From positions 5,208,001 through 5,272,000 of the forward strand of contig NZ_AP022612.1 in the NCBI RefSeq assembly GCF_010729895.1: 64,000 bases of DNA. The letters run 5' to 3'. The notes beneath the pieces were generated by a model, which saw only the letters and a program-made list of their open reading frames with translations, was not told the DNA's origin and ran no database searches. Within the stretch, counting starts at the first letter, position 1. Each line of letters starts with the position of its first letter. Position numbers and translations under genes: made by a program. Shown here one piece after another: positions 44,501 to 52,692 of this stretch. This DNA is from Mycolicibacterium confluentis (GTDB lineage Bacteria; Actinomycetota; Actinomycetes; Mycobacteriales; Mycobacteriaceae).

Positions 44501-46996
44501 CACCCGCTGAGAGCCGGCAGTTTCGAGGATGGACGCGGCAAGAACGGGGTGCGGACCCAGTTCGACGAAGTGGGTGTAGCCGTCGTCGAGCATTCTGCGC
44601 AGGGCCGGCTCGAACAGGACGGTGGCGCGGGTGTTCTGCCACCAGTAGGCCGCACCGGCGTCGTAGCGGTCCAGGATTTCGCCGGTGACCGTCGAATACA
44701 ACGGTAGGGCAGCCGCTTTCGAGGACAACCCGGCGAAGGCCTCCACGAGGTCGTCTTTGATGGCCTCCATGTAGTGGGTGTGATACGGCACCTTCACCGC
44801 GAGGTGCCGGTTGAAGATCTGCGCCCGATCCAACTGCCGTGCGAGCCCCTCCAGAACCTCGCCGTCACCTGCGACGGTCACCGCCGACGGACTGTTGATG
44901 GCGGCCAATGAGATTCGGCTGCCGAACTCGTCGCGCACCTTCTCATCGACGGTCTGCATCAGGCTGTCGGCGTCGAGACCGACGGCCAGCATGCGACCCT
45001 GCCCGCTCGTACGCTGCTGCAGTCGACTTCGGTGATACACGACGTGGACGGCCTGCTCGAAGGTCAACAGACCGGCGAGATGATGGGCGGCCACCTCTCC
45101 CGCACTGTGCCCGATCAGTGCATCTGGCGTGATACCGAGATGTGCCAACTGCTCGGCCAATGCGACCTGGACTGCGAAGTTGGCGGGTTGTGCGATCTCC
45201 GTTTCCGCAATCCGAGAAGAGGTTTCGTCACGGCGGAGTTCCTCGAGAAGGGACCAGTCGGTGTATCGGGACAGTTCGCGGTCGCTTCGGTGGATGCTTT
45301 CGGTGAACACCGGGAGGACGTCCAGCAGATCACGGCACATACCCCACCACTGGGGTCCCATCCCAGTGGACACGAAGGCGATCTTCGGCGTGGCCGGAGC
45401 GGCTCGTTCGATCGCGCTGCGACCGGAGTCGGCGACGGCTTGAAGCTGCTGTCGCGCGTCATCGACGCTCTCGACGATCAGGGCATGCCTGTGACTGAGG
45501 TGGGCGCGTCGGCGGCTGAGGGTGTAGCCGAGATCCACCAGAGTGGTGTCCGGGTTGTCGCCTAGATGCTCGGCCAACCGACCGGCCGTCGCCGCCAACG
45601 CCTCCTCGCTGCGCGCGGATATCGGCAGTAACGTCGGCGCCAGCGGTTTGGACGACTCGGTGTCGGATGGAACGGCAGGCGGTTCAGCAAGCACCGCATG
45701 CGCATTGGTGCCGCCGAATCCGAATGAGTTGACGCCGGCCACGCGACGCTCACACTCGGGGAAGGGCCGCCCCGAGGCGGGGATGTCGAGCTTGAGGTCC
45801 GGCAGAGACACGTGTCGCGTCGGTGTCTGAAGGTGCAGGTTCGCCGGGATGTACCCGTGTTTGAGCACCAGTGCCGCCTTGATCAATCCGGCGACGCCGG
45901 CGCCCGCCTCAAGGTGACCGATGTTGGTCTTCACCGATCCGATCAGGAGCGGGTGCGATGACGCTCGTTCGGAGGTCAGGGCGTGGGCGAGCGCCCGCAT
46001 CTCGATGGGATCGCCGACGGGCGTGCCGGTGCCGTGGGCCTCCACGTATCCGACCTCGGTCGGATCGACGTCAGCGCGGCTCAACGCGGTCCTGATCGCG
46101 GACTCCTGGGCCTCCTCGTTGGGCACGGTGATGCCGTCGGTGTGGCCGTCCTGCGACACGGCCGTGCCGAGGATCTGCGCATAGATGTCGTCGCCGTCGT
46201 GCAGCGCCTGGGCGAGCGGTTTGATGACGACCACCGCGCCGCCCTCTCCGCGGGCGTAACCGTCGGCCGAGTCGTCAAATGCTCTGCTGCGCCCCTGCGG
46301 ACTGAGGAATCCGCTCTTCGATTCGGCGATGGCGGTGTTCGGGCCGATCATGATGTTGACCCCGCCGGCGAGTGCGACGGTGCACTCGCCGTTCCAGATG
46401 CTCTGCGCCGCAAGGTGCACCGCGACGAGCGAACTGGAGCATGCGGTGTCGATCGTCATGCTGGGGCCGCGGAAGTCGAAGGCGTGCGAGATGCGGTTGG
46501 CCAGCATCGTCATCATCATCCCGGTGGCCGAGTGCGTTTTGAACCTGTAACGACTGGTCCGGCCCTGGTTCTGCAGAAGCTGGTAGTCGAGGGTGAACCC
46601 GCCGATGAAGACTCCCACCTCGGTGCCCGCCAACTCATCGGCCGGAAGGCCCCCATCCTCGAGGGCCTCCCACGTGACCTCCAGCAGGAGGCGCTGCTGC
46701 GGGTCCAGGGAATGTGCCTCGCGGGGCGAGATCCCGAAGAACTGCGGGTCGAATTGGTCGATCTCGCTGAGGAATCCGCCGCGACGGGTGACGATCTTGC
46801 CGATCTTGGCCGGGTTCGGGTCGTGGTAACGCGCGGCGTTCCAACGCGTCTCGGGGACGTCGCAGGTGGCGTCGGTCTCGCTGCACAGCAGATCCCAGAA
46901 GCGCTGTGCGGAGTTCGCGCCTCCGGGAAGGCGGCACCCCACTCCGACGATCGCCAAGGGCTCATGACTGCTGGAGGGTCGATCGGTCACAGGCAT
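41519..46996 (-). CDS. Type I polyketide synthase, KS-AT-DH-KR-ACP
   Basis: 1825 aa single-module PKS. KS: C186 in DTACSSS, H321 in EAHGTGT, H361 in NIGH. AT: S631 in GHSAGE; specificity loop YHTH (738-741), neither HAFH nor YASH, so extender uncertain. DH: H934 in DHRVQGSVVLPG and D1098 in HPALIDGAFQ. KR: TGGAGALG at about 1413, Ser in MFGSAGS and Y1570 in GNYAAGN. ACP: S1730 in GLDSMM. No ER and no thioesterase. Order matches bacterial iterative aromatic synthases (6-MSA, orsellinate, naphthoate type) and partly reduced modules. ATG 46996 has AGGGGAG upstream; GTG 47020 is an alternative. Ends in an acidic helical tail. Stop overlaps the ABC ATPase start. Confidence 0.92.
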   Translation of the reverse strand: MPVTDRPSSSHEPLAIVGVGCRLPGGANSAQRFWDLLCSETDATCDVPETRWNAARYHDPNPAKIGKIVTRRGGFLSEIDQFDPQFFGISPREAHSLDPQQRLLLEVTWEALEDGGLPADELAGTEVGVFIGGFTLDYQLLQNQGRTSRYRFKTHSATGMMMTMLANRISHAFDFRGPSMTIDTACSSSLVAVHLAAQSIWNGECTVALAGGVNIMIGPNTAIAESKSGFLSPQGRSRAFDDSADGYARGEGGAVVVIKPLAQALHDGDDIYAQILGTAVSQDGHTDGITVPNEEAQESAIRTALSRADVDPTEVGYVEAHGTGTPVGDPIEMRALAHALTSERASSHPLLIGSVKTNIGHLEAGAGVAGLIKAALVLKHGYIPANLHLQTPTRHVSLPDLKLDIPASGRPFPECERRVAGVNSFGFGGTNAHAVLAEPPAVPSDTESSKPLAPTLLPISARSEEALAATAGRLAEHLGDNPDTTLVDLGYTLSRRRAHLSHRHALIVESVDDARQQLQAVADSGRSAIERAAPATPKIAFVSTGMGPQWWGMCRDLLDVLPVFTESIHRSDRELSRYTDWSLLEELRRDETSSRIAETEIAQPANFAVQVALAEQLAHLGITPDALIGHSAGEVAAHHLAGLLTFEQAVHVVYHRSRLQQRTSGQGRMLAVGLDADSLMQTVDEKVRDEFGSRISLAAINSPSAVTVAGDGEVLEGLARQLDRAQIFNRHLAVKVPYHTHYMEAIKDDLVEAFAGLSSKAAALPLYSTVTGEILDRYDAGAAYWWQNTRATVLFEPALRRMLDDGYTHFVELGPHPVLAASILETAGSQRVSVLATQRRDTDDARTLLNCVGALHCQGHDIAWSALHSRDGARLLKLPSYPWQTKRFWNETPEAEEALYYRPVHPLLGQPVRAVHPTWEAELGTLTTAFLADHRVQGSVVLPGAVYIEMALAAGRETYGSDHSVDNLVLHRAVILDDTCDPVIRTTLNQDDGTVEFAAFTATGDGDLKWAITANAELNTLTVPRTVRGASARQESVTFTDGEEFYGRTQSLGFDYGEAFRCVSAVTAGHDWAVAQITVPAAVRDQLDDYRFHPALIDGAFQTLFGAPFSGQKESEDPFLPTRIRHCAVYRPPAERMTVHVNVLSATQDEVECDITISDHAGDTLAVFDGFTVQSLSASSRMSPDHIDKGLYELCWVEKPTEPRHEVTGEQTSWLVLADESGMGAAIAEELNVRGHRVHAVEHPSDGESADLDWDELIAADGGVAGVIDCWPVDMSCGRGDADEIGPFTVLRLVKALSRHVTARPRLFLVTANAQPAPGAALTGIDQAAIWGLGRVIGHQEIAEHWGGLIDVDAADNHAYTAARICEHVLGDEAEDQIAIRGAETFVPRLRRCEALTKPFPTKLTADASYVVTGGAGALGRVVTGFLAERGARHITILGRTPLPPRECWAALPEDDPHFDTVAAIRAIERHGAHVTSAGVDVTDADQVTAWLADHTRSGGRPIRGVIHAAGAVRDQLLVKMSETDYAEVVAPKITGTRVLHDAFRGHALDFFVMFGSAGSTIAAPGQGNYAAGNAFLDAFAHHRRAEGLPALTIGWGPWSVGMVEELKLEKIYAQRGIELITPAVGARILDRVINQRLPNIVAISADWGRARQAGFGGRVPPMFSELESDQTVDIPTDGASTLDLLAAAAPTDRPTLVADHVRSIVAAVFDCAAADIEPSDMLDDIGLDSMMAMDFRVRINTAFSIDLPVLEILRGVSVNSLSARIVGELESIHGQAPAGATEEAPPEVHEVDLLMKDLSDAELRDLLAELEAESAEPDASGPRP

Positions 46997-47008
46997 GGCA
47001 CTCCCCTC

Positions 47009-47018
47009 GTCACGTGAC
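47009..47018. promoter_or_regulatory. Small palindrome just upstream of PKS start
   Basis: GTCACGTGAC, a perfect 10-bp palindrome 12 bases before the PKS ATG, in a 107-bp gap between the flavoenzyme and PKS genes. Could be a regulatory site or chance. Confidence 0.25.
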
Positions 47019-47103
47019 ACGGCTCATGAGTACTTCGTTGCCGCGTCGACGTTGGATGGGTACCCGCTGACACTCTGCGCAACCTGCGCCACGTCGTGAC
47101 GGG

Positions 47104-48867
47104 TCAGGTCGCGGCCAGCACCGTCGACGGGGTGATGATCCAGTCGCTGCTGAGTGGATTGGTCGGATGCTCGTCGCGGTGGATGGCCCGAAGCTCGCGC
47201 AGCAGGGGGTCCCGCTGCCATGCCTGCACCTGGCGTACCACGGCGTCGTCGTCGAACCTCACCGATGCGTCCATCAGGACGGTCTCGATGAGTTGACCGG
47301 CGAGTTGGCGCAGCAGCCTGGCGTTGGCTTCGAACTGCTCGGTGAAATTCGGACTGGGTCCCATCATCGCCGTGTGCAGGGTGACCATGAAGTTCAACGG
47401 CCGGTAAAGATCGACGAAGGGCACTGTGACGGCCGGATCCGCCACGGCGGCCCACTCCCGAAAGAAGCGCTGCAATCGATTGCTGAGCGCAATGAGGCCC
47501 TCCAGATGAGGCACGAACTCTGGATCGTCGGCGACGCGGACGAATCGGCCGTTCACGTAGAGCAGGCCGATGAAACCCCAGTAGAACGCGACGTCCCAGA
47601 TGATCTTCGCCGACATCACCGCCGGTGTGCCCATGAGGCTGTACTGCCCCTGATACACCGCGAGCCACATGTCGGTCAGTGAGCGGTACAGCGAATCGCT
47701 GATCGCCGACCGGGCGACGACATCCTCGCCGTCGAGTTCGCGGGTGATCATGTCGGTGATCAGGCCGTTGCCGATCGCGACCAGGTCCAGCCCCGATGAG
47801 TACAGCGGATCCAGGAACACCCCGGCATCACCGGTCAGGCACCAGCGCTGCTGGCCGTCGAAGACCTTGGTCGCGCCGTGGCTGTACCGCTTCATGACCC
47901 GGAAATCCCTGATCTGGTGGTCATGTTCGGCCAGGACCGCAGCGCACTGCGGTTCGTGCTGACGAAGCCAGGACTTCGCCTTGTCCAGCGTGTTGAACTC
48001 CTCGAACGCATGGAATGCGGGATCGGCCACGATGCCGACGCTGGTGGCGCCGGACGCGAGGCGGATCAGCCACACCCAATAGCCTTCGCCCATCAGGTGG
48101 TTCGTGGACAGCGCTCGGTCACCCTCGACCAGGCGCTGCTGCCACGTCGGGTCGTCGGTCCATCCGCCGACATCGATCTCCGTCTTGACCCGCAGCCACA
48201 CCGCGTTGCAGTGGTGCTCGTTGGGCCGCTTGAGATCGAGTTGTCGAGGCAGTACGCGGTTTCGCCCTGACGCGTCGACCACCCACCGTGCCGTCGTCTC
48301 CTGAACGTCGGCATCGGTCTGGTAGGCCACGGTGTCGCTGTCGGGCCCGAGTTCCACCGACCGCACCCGCCCGCGCGCGATGACCACGCCTGCGGCCACG
48401 CATCGCTGGTACAGCTCGTTCTCGAGCCTCCCGCGGTCGATCTGGTAGGTCACCTGCGGGACGAACGAGGAGCTGCCCAGCTCCATCCGTTCCGCGATGT
48501 CGCTGTTCCCTTTGTGGGAGAAGAACATCCGCAGGCCCATCTTACGAATATGTGACGTCGTGAGGTGATCGGCCAACCCGATGCGTTCGCGCAGGTAATG
48601 CGCCGACACCTCGACTGTGGACTCGCCGACGGTGTGGGTGATCTCGGGGACCGGACGGGAGGCGGGATCGATGAGCAGGATGCGCGTCTGGGGCCGCTGC
48701 CCTCGGATCTCCAATGCCAGCGTGAGGGCCGCGGTCCCGCCGCCGACGATGACCACATCGTGATCGCCTGCAGGCGTTGCAGATTCGGAGACACGATCCC
48801 TGATTCTCCGCGCGAGGGCCACCCGCGTCGCCGCGTCCAAGTTCGCCAGCTGACTACTCACGTCCAC
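47104..48867 (-). CDS. FAD-dependent halogenase-like enzyme
   Basis: 587 aa. N-terminal FAD site VVIVGGGTAALTLALEI (39-55), the halogenase-type GEST motif (81-84), WVWLI at 264-268 which corresponds to the WxWxI(P) motif of flavin halogenases (the Pro is replaced by Arg), and a GDAGVFLDPLYSSG loop (346-359) matching the GDAxxFIDPLxSxG of that family. The C-terminal 200 residues are helical. Such enzymes use FADH2, O2 and chloride or bromide; alternatives are a related monooxygenase or alkylhalidase. GTG 48867 has AAGGG upstream and overlaps the antiporter stop by 14 bases. Confidence 0.82.
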   Translation of the reverse strand: MDVSSQLANLDAATRVALARRIRDRVSESATPAGDHDVVIVGGGTAALTLALEIRGQRPQTRILLIDPASRPVPEITHTVGESTVEVSAHYLRERIGLADHLTTSHIRKMGLRMFFSHKGNSDIAERMELGSSSFVPQVTYQIDRGRLENELYQRCVAAGVVIARGRVRSVELGPDSDTVAYQTDADVQETTARWVVDASGRNRVLPRQLDLKRPNEHHCNAVWLRVKTEIDVGGWTDDPTWQQRLVEGDRALSTNHLMGEGYWVWLIRLASGATSVGIVADPAFHAFEEFNTLDKAKSWLRQHEPQCAAVLAEHDHQIRDFRVMKRYSHGATKVFDGQQRWCLTGDAGVFLDPLYSSGLDLVAIGNGLITDMITRELDGEDVVARSAISDSLYRSLTDMWLAVYQGQYSLMGTPAVMSAKIIWDVAFYWGFIGLLYVNGRFVRVADDPEFVPHLEGLIALSNRLQRFFREWAAVADPAVTVPFVDLYRPLNFMVTLHTAMMGPSPNFTEQFEANARLLRQLAGQLIETVLMDASVRFDDDAVVRQVQAWQRDPLLRELRAIHRDEHPTNPLSSDWIITPSTVLAAT

Positions 48868-50164
48868 GCGAATACCCTTGTTCGACCGGCACCAACCCGC
48901 CGGTGTCCTCGGCGGTGGCACCACCGTCCGGCGCCCTGCGGTGGCGTCCGTAGACAAACTCGAACACCGGGGAGGCCATCAGAGTGGTGGCGATGGCGAC
49001 CAGCACCAGGATCGCGAACAGCGTGGGCGTGATGATGCCGGCCTCAAGCCCGATGTTCAGCAGGATGAGTTCGATGAGCCCGCGGGCGTTCATCAGGGAA
49101 CCGAGGGCGACGGATTCACGCATCGGCACCCTGCTCATTCGCGCCGCCACCGCACACGCGACACCCTTCCCCACAACCGCGACGACCAGCAGACCCAGGG
49201 TCACGGCCCACAGCATCGGAGTGTTCACCAGCCCGATCTGCGTGTTCAGACCGGAGTAGACGAAGAACAGCGGCAGCAGGAGCCTCGTGGTCAGCGGTTC
49301 CAGCTTGTCGGTGAGTTGTCCCGCGAAGAACCCCGACGGCATGGCCGCGCCCAGGATGAAAGCGCCGAAGATCGCGTAGATGCCGATGGTGTCGGTGAAC
49401 CAGGCGCACGCCATCAGCAGAATCAGCACAGTGCTGAGGGCCGAGGGGGAGATGGCCTGTCGCTGTTCGGTCGCTCGGCCGAGTGCGCCGAGCGCTCGGC
49501 GTCCGAACGTGAGCAGTACCAGGGTGTAGACCAGTCCCCCGACGATCGCGACGATCGCCATGGTCGGACTGCTGCGGTGCACGGCCAGCACGACAGCCAG
49601 GACGCACCACGAGATGGCGTCGGCCGTGGCACCACAGGCCAGCGCGAGTGTGCCCAGGGAGGTTCCGGACAGCCCCTTTTCGAAGATGATCCGGGCGAGC
49701 ATGGGGAATGCGGTGATCGCGATCGATGCACCCAGGAACATCATCGCCATGCCGACGGAGACGCCGTCGCCGAAGAACACCCCACTGCCGAGCAGGGGTA
49801 CTGCGGCCAGCGCTCCCAGCGCCAGCGGCACCAACGTGCCCGCGATCGACACCGCGGCGGCGGTCCCGGCACGTTGTCTGACGTGGTTGACGTCGAAGTT
49901 CAGCCCGATGATGAACATGTAGAGAACCAGGCCGATCTGCGCGGCGGTGTACAGCACGATGTTCGCCGTGCCGGGCGGGAAGAGGTGGTGTTGCAGTTCA
50001 GGCGCCACCCGGCCCAGAAGCGACGGCCCCAGCACGACGCCGGCGATCATCTCGCCGACGACCTGCGGCTGACCGATGCGTTGCGCCACCAGACCGGCGA
50101 CCCGGCAGGCCACGAGGATGACGGCCAACTGCAAAAAGAAGTGGATGGCGGTGTCGGCGGGCAC
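48854..50164 (-). CDS. CPA2-type cation/proton antiporter
   Basis: 436 aa with about twelve helices. The Kef-type signature lies early (RIGQPQVVGEMIAGVVLGPSLLG), with GLVLYMFIIGLNFD, GASIAITAFPMLARIIFEKGL, and LPLFFVYSGLNTQIGL further on; no C-terminal TrkA-N domain, hence the short form. Exchanges a monovalent cation for protons across the membrane. First gene of the PKS operon by position and overlap with the halogenase-like gene; may dissipate acid or ion stress from product export. GTG start at 50164; cytosolic tail is acidic and short. Confidence 0.85.
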   Translation of the reverse strand: MPADTAIHFFLQLAVILVACRVAGLVAQRIGQPQVVGEMIAGVVLGPSLLGRVAPELQHHLFPPGTANIVLYTAAQIGLVLYMFIIGLNFDVNHVRQRAGTAAAVSIAGTLVPLALGALAAVPLLGSGVFFGDGVSVGMAMMFLGASIAITAFPMLARIIFEKGLSGTSLGTLALACGATADAISWCVLAVVLAVHRSSPTMAIVAIVGGLVYTLVLLTFGRRALGALGRATEQRQAISPSALSTVLILLMACAWFTDTIGIYAIFGAFILGAAMPSGFFAGQLTDKLEPLTTRLLLPLFFVYSGLNTQIGLVNTPMLWAVTLGLLVVAVVGKGVACAVAARMSRVPMRESVALGSLMNARGLIELILLNIGLEAGIITPTLFAILVLVAIATTLMASPVFEFVYGRHRRAPDGGATAEDTGGLVPVEQGYSRGRE

Positions 50165-50456
50165 AGGTCAGGACCACCGGTGCGATATGCCGGTCGGCGG
50201 AAGTGGCTCTCTCAGCGACGCTGGATGCGGCACTCCGCCAATGTAACTCCGGCAGACAGCGCCACCCCGGCGACGGACATCGGTCCAGCGCCACCGCGGA
50301 ACGGCATGTCCGGCCGCACCGCACAACGCCACCTCCGGCCGAACTCCCCTGTGTACCAGTGCTTTCAGTTAACCAGCGCCCGGCCGCGCGGAACATCGCC
50401 AGTACCGCTCCCGGCACCTGCGAACCCGTCACCAACTCGTAATATCGCAGCGCCCG
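50165..50456. other. Gene-free 292-bp gap before the PKS operon
   Basis: Between the antiporter start and the MFS transporter stop, both on the minus strand. A TACATT hexamer on the minus strand at about 50244-50249 could be a -10 element of the PKS operon; there is no clear -35 or operator, and no convincing gene. Confidence 0.35.
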
Positions 50457-51743
50457 TCACTCATGCGCCAGATCGCGGCCCCGCGTCTCGTTGACTCGCC
50501 AGATCGCCAGGATGGTGACCAGACCGCAGCCGGCGGCAATCACGATCAGTGGCGTGCTCGAGACCTCGTCAGCCAGCATCGCGCTGGCGATCAGCGGGGT
50601 GAATCCCGCACCCAACAGCGCAGCGAACTGGTACCCCATCGACGCTCCGGTGTAGCGGGTCGCGGTTCCGAACATCTCGGAGAACAACGCACCCAGGGGC
50701 GCGAACATCATCGACTGCAGCACCTGCGCGAACATCATCGCGACCAGAAACAGGGTGTAAGACCCCGTGTCCACCAGCGCGTAGAACGGCCACGCGTAAC
50801 AGACGATGCCGATGGCGCCGGCGATCACCACGACACGGCGGCCCAGCCGATCCGAGGCCGCCGAGAACGCGGGGATGGTCACCAGGGCGGTCGTCGACGT
50901 GACAACAAGTGCGGTCATGACGTCGGTGCGGCTGTATCCGATCTGGGTGGCGTAGCTGATCATGTACGTGCTGATCAGCGCGGTCAGAGCGAAGGGCCCG
51001 ATGCCGACCGCGCAGGCCAGCAACAGGTTTCGTGGACGACGCAACACCTCGACCAGTGGAGCCCGCGCCGCCGAAGGCGACTCGTGGGCCTGTTCGAACA
51101 CCGGACTCTCCGTGACCGAGAGCCGGACATAGATCCCCAATGCCAGCAGGACCACACTGAGAAGGAACGGCACTCGCCAGCCCCAAGCCTGAAAGTCTTT
51201 GTCCGGCATAAGGGTTATCAACGTCACGACGGCCACCGACAGCAGCGAACCGATCGGCGAGCCCATCTGCATGACGCCGTTCCACATGCCGCGCCGATCG
51301 GGGTCGGCGTGCTCGGCCACCATCAGGGTCGCGCCACCCCATTCGCCCCCGATGGCGACGCCCTGGATCACGCGTAACGCAACCAGGAGAACCGGCGCCA
51401 GAACGCCGACCGACGCGAACGTCGGCAGCAGCCCGATCAGAAAGCTGGCGCAACCCATCAACACCATCGTGAGAACCAGCATGGACTTCCGGCCCACCCG
51501 ATCACCGAAGTGCCCGAACAGGATTCCACCGACGGGGCGCGCGACATACCCGGCGGCCAACGTCCCGAACGCGGCGATGGTGGCGACGGCGGGGTCCGAG
51601 TCCGGGAAGAAGATCGTGCCGAACACGAGCGCGCTCATCGTGCCGTAGACCAGGAAGTCGTAGTACTCGATGGTGGTCCCGAGCAGGCTCGACAATGCCA
51701 CGCGCCGGATCGAGGCGGAGTCGGCCGAGACGGACGCGGTCAT
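50457..51743 (-). CDS. MFS transporter, MHS (metabolite:H+ symporter) type
   Basis: 428 aa with twelve helices. Family signatures: SSLLGTTIEYYDFLVYGTM, the loop GRKSMLV after GHFGDRV, RVIQGVAIGGEWGGATLMVAEHADPDRRG and the central cytosolic loop (VFEQAHESPSAARAPLVEVLRRPRN). MHS transporters import organic acids or aromatic acids with protons. ATG 51743 selected; upstream frame contains Cys-rich non-homologous sequence. Divergent from a TetR gene, which may control it. Confidence 0.88.
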   Translation of the reverse strand: MTASVSADSASIRRVALSSLLGTTIEYYDFLVYGTMSALVFGTIFFPDSDPAVATIAAFGTLAAGYVARPVGGILFGHFGDRVGRKSMLVLTMVLMGCASFLIGLLPTFASVGVLAPVLLVALRVIQGVAIGGEWGGATLMVAEHADPDRRGMWNGVMQMGSPIGSLLSVAVVTLITLMPDKDFQAWGWRVPFLLSVVLLALGIYVRLSVTESPVFEQAHESPSAARAPLVEVLRRPRNLLLACAVGIGPFALTALISTYMISYATQIGYSRTDVMTALVVTSTTALVTIPAFSAASDRLGRRVVVIAGAIGIVCYAWPFYALVDTGSYTLFLVAMMFAQVLQSMMFAPLGALFSEMFGTATRYTGASMGYQFAALLGAGFTPLIASAMLADEVSSTPLIVIAAGCGLVTILAIWRVNETRGRDLAHE

Positions 51744-51855
51744 CCGACGAGCTGGGGCGTTGATCGCGACGGCACGGCCACATCGTGGTTCGACAGTCCC
51801 GCTCGGGCAGAAAGGTGTCTCGCTCAGCGGGATGTGGCGTCGACGACACCTGTAA

Positions 51856-51882
51856 CACCGGAAGGTCGGAACTGTTCCGGTG
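51856..51882. promoter_or_regulatory. Inverted repeat between MFS and TetR genes
   Basis: CACCGGAA-11-TTCCGGTG, perfect 8-bp arms, 113 bases upstream of the MFS start and 71 upstream of the TetR start. Operator candidate for the adjacent TetR regulator. Confidence 0.45.
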
Positions 51883-51952
51883 ACCGAGAAGTGTTCATCC
51901 ATCTGGCCATGGCGTGGCTACAGTCCGAGACCATCAGAGCAGCGGAGGGGAA

Positions 51953-52573
51953 TTGACTCAGACTGATCGCGGGCAACGTCGCGACCGAATCCTCAAGGCC
52001 GCGTTGGCGCAGGCCGCCGATGGTTACGACGCGGTGCAGATGCGAGCTGTCGCTGACTCGGCGGGAGTGTCCCCGAGCACCGTCTATCACTTCTTCCCGT
52101 CGAAGGACGACCTGTTACTGGAGTGCCTGCACCATTGGCTGACCACGTGTGCGGCCAACACTGCACCCGGCTTCGCCGGAGCGGATGATCCGCACGGTCG
52201 GCTGATGTCCGTCGTGGGTTCCCTGACCGCGCAGTTGTCCTCGACCCCGCGACTCGCCGACGCCCTGACGCGGGCGTACCTTCACGCCGATGGGCTGGCC
52301 GCCGGCACAGCCGAACTCGTGCGGGACGCGCTGGTGAACCTGTTCGCCGAGGCGATGGCACACGCTCAGGCAGCAGGACACGAGTATCACCGACAGGTCG
52401 CCGGATTGGTGGCTGACGTGTGGCTCACCAACGTCCGGGCGATCGCACAGGGGCGCACAACGGCGCAGGACCTGCAGCGCAGCCTCGCCCGAACCGTCTC
52501 GATCATCGCCCGGAACACCGGTGGCCAGGCCCCGGCACATGGCCTTGCCGACCTGGCGGTGCTCGGGGCCTGA
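51953..52573 (+). CDS. TetR-family transcriptional regulator
   Basis: 206 aa. N-terminal HTH: RRDRILKAALAQAADGYDAVQMRAVADSAGVSPSTVYHFFPSKDDLLLECL. The C-terminal ligand domain (LADALTRAYLHADGLAAGTAELVRDALVNLF) resembles KstR-type regulators that sense acyl-CoA thioesters of steroid intermediates. TTG 51953 is preferred as it has AGCGGAGGGG in front; GTG 51914 would add 13 residues. It stands between the MFS transporter and the catabolic block and may control either or both. Confidence 0.8.
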   Translation: MTQTDRGQRRDRILKAALAQAADGYDAVQMRAVADSAGVSPSTVYHFFPSKDDLLLECLHHWLTTCAANTAPGFAGADDPHGRLMSVVGSLTAQLSSTPRLADALTRAYLHADGLAAGTAELVRDALVNLFAEAMAHAQAAGHEYHRQVAGLVADVWLTNVRAIAQGRTTAQDLQRSLARTVSIIARNTGGQAPAHGLADLAVLGA

Positions 52574-52637
52574 CCCGCCCGCTCGATCTCGGCCCAACGG
52601 ACCAACCTCCCACTCACCCGTCGGCAGGGCTGTGATT

Positions 52638-52653
52638 CGCTGTCGAGACAGCG
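52638..52653. promoter_or_regulatory. Palindrome upstream of the C-C hydrolase
   Basis: CGCTGTC-GA-GACAGCG, perfect 7-bp arms, 40 bases before the hydrolase ATG. Operator-like; cognate regulator unknown, the TetR protein next door being the first candidate. Confidence 0.45.
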
Positions 52654-52692
52654 TCTGATCGGATTCACACCGCCAACGACAGGAAGGCGACG

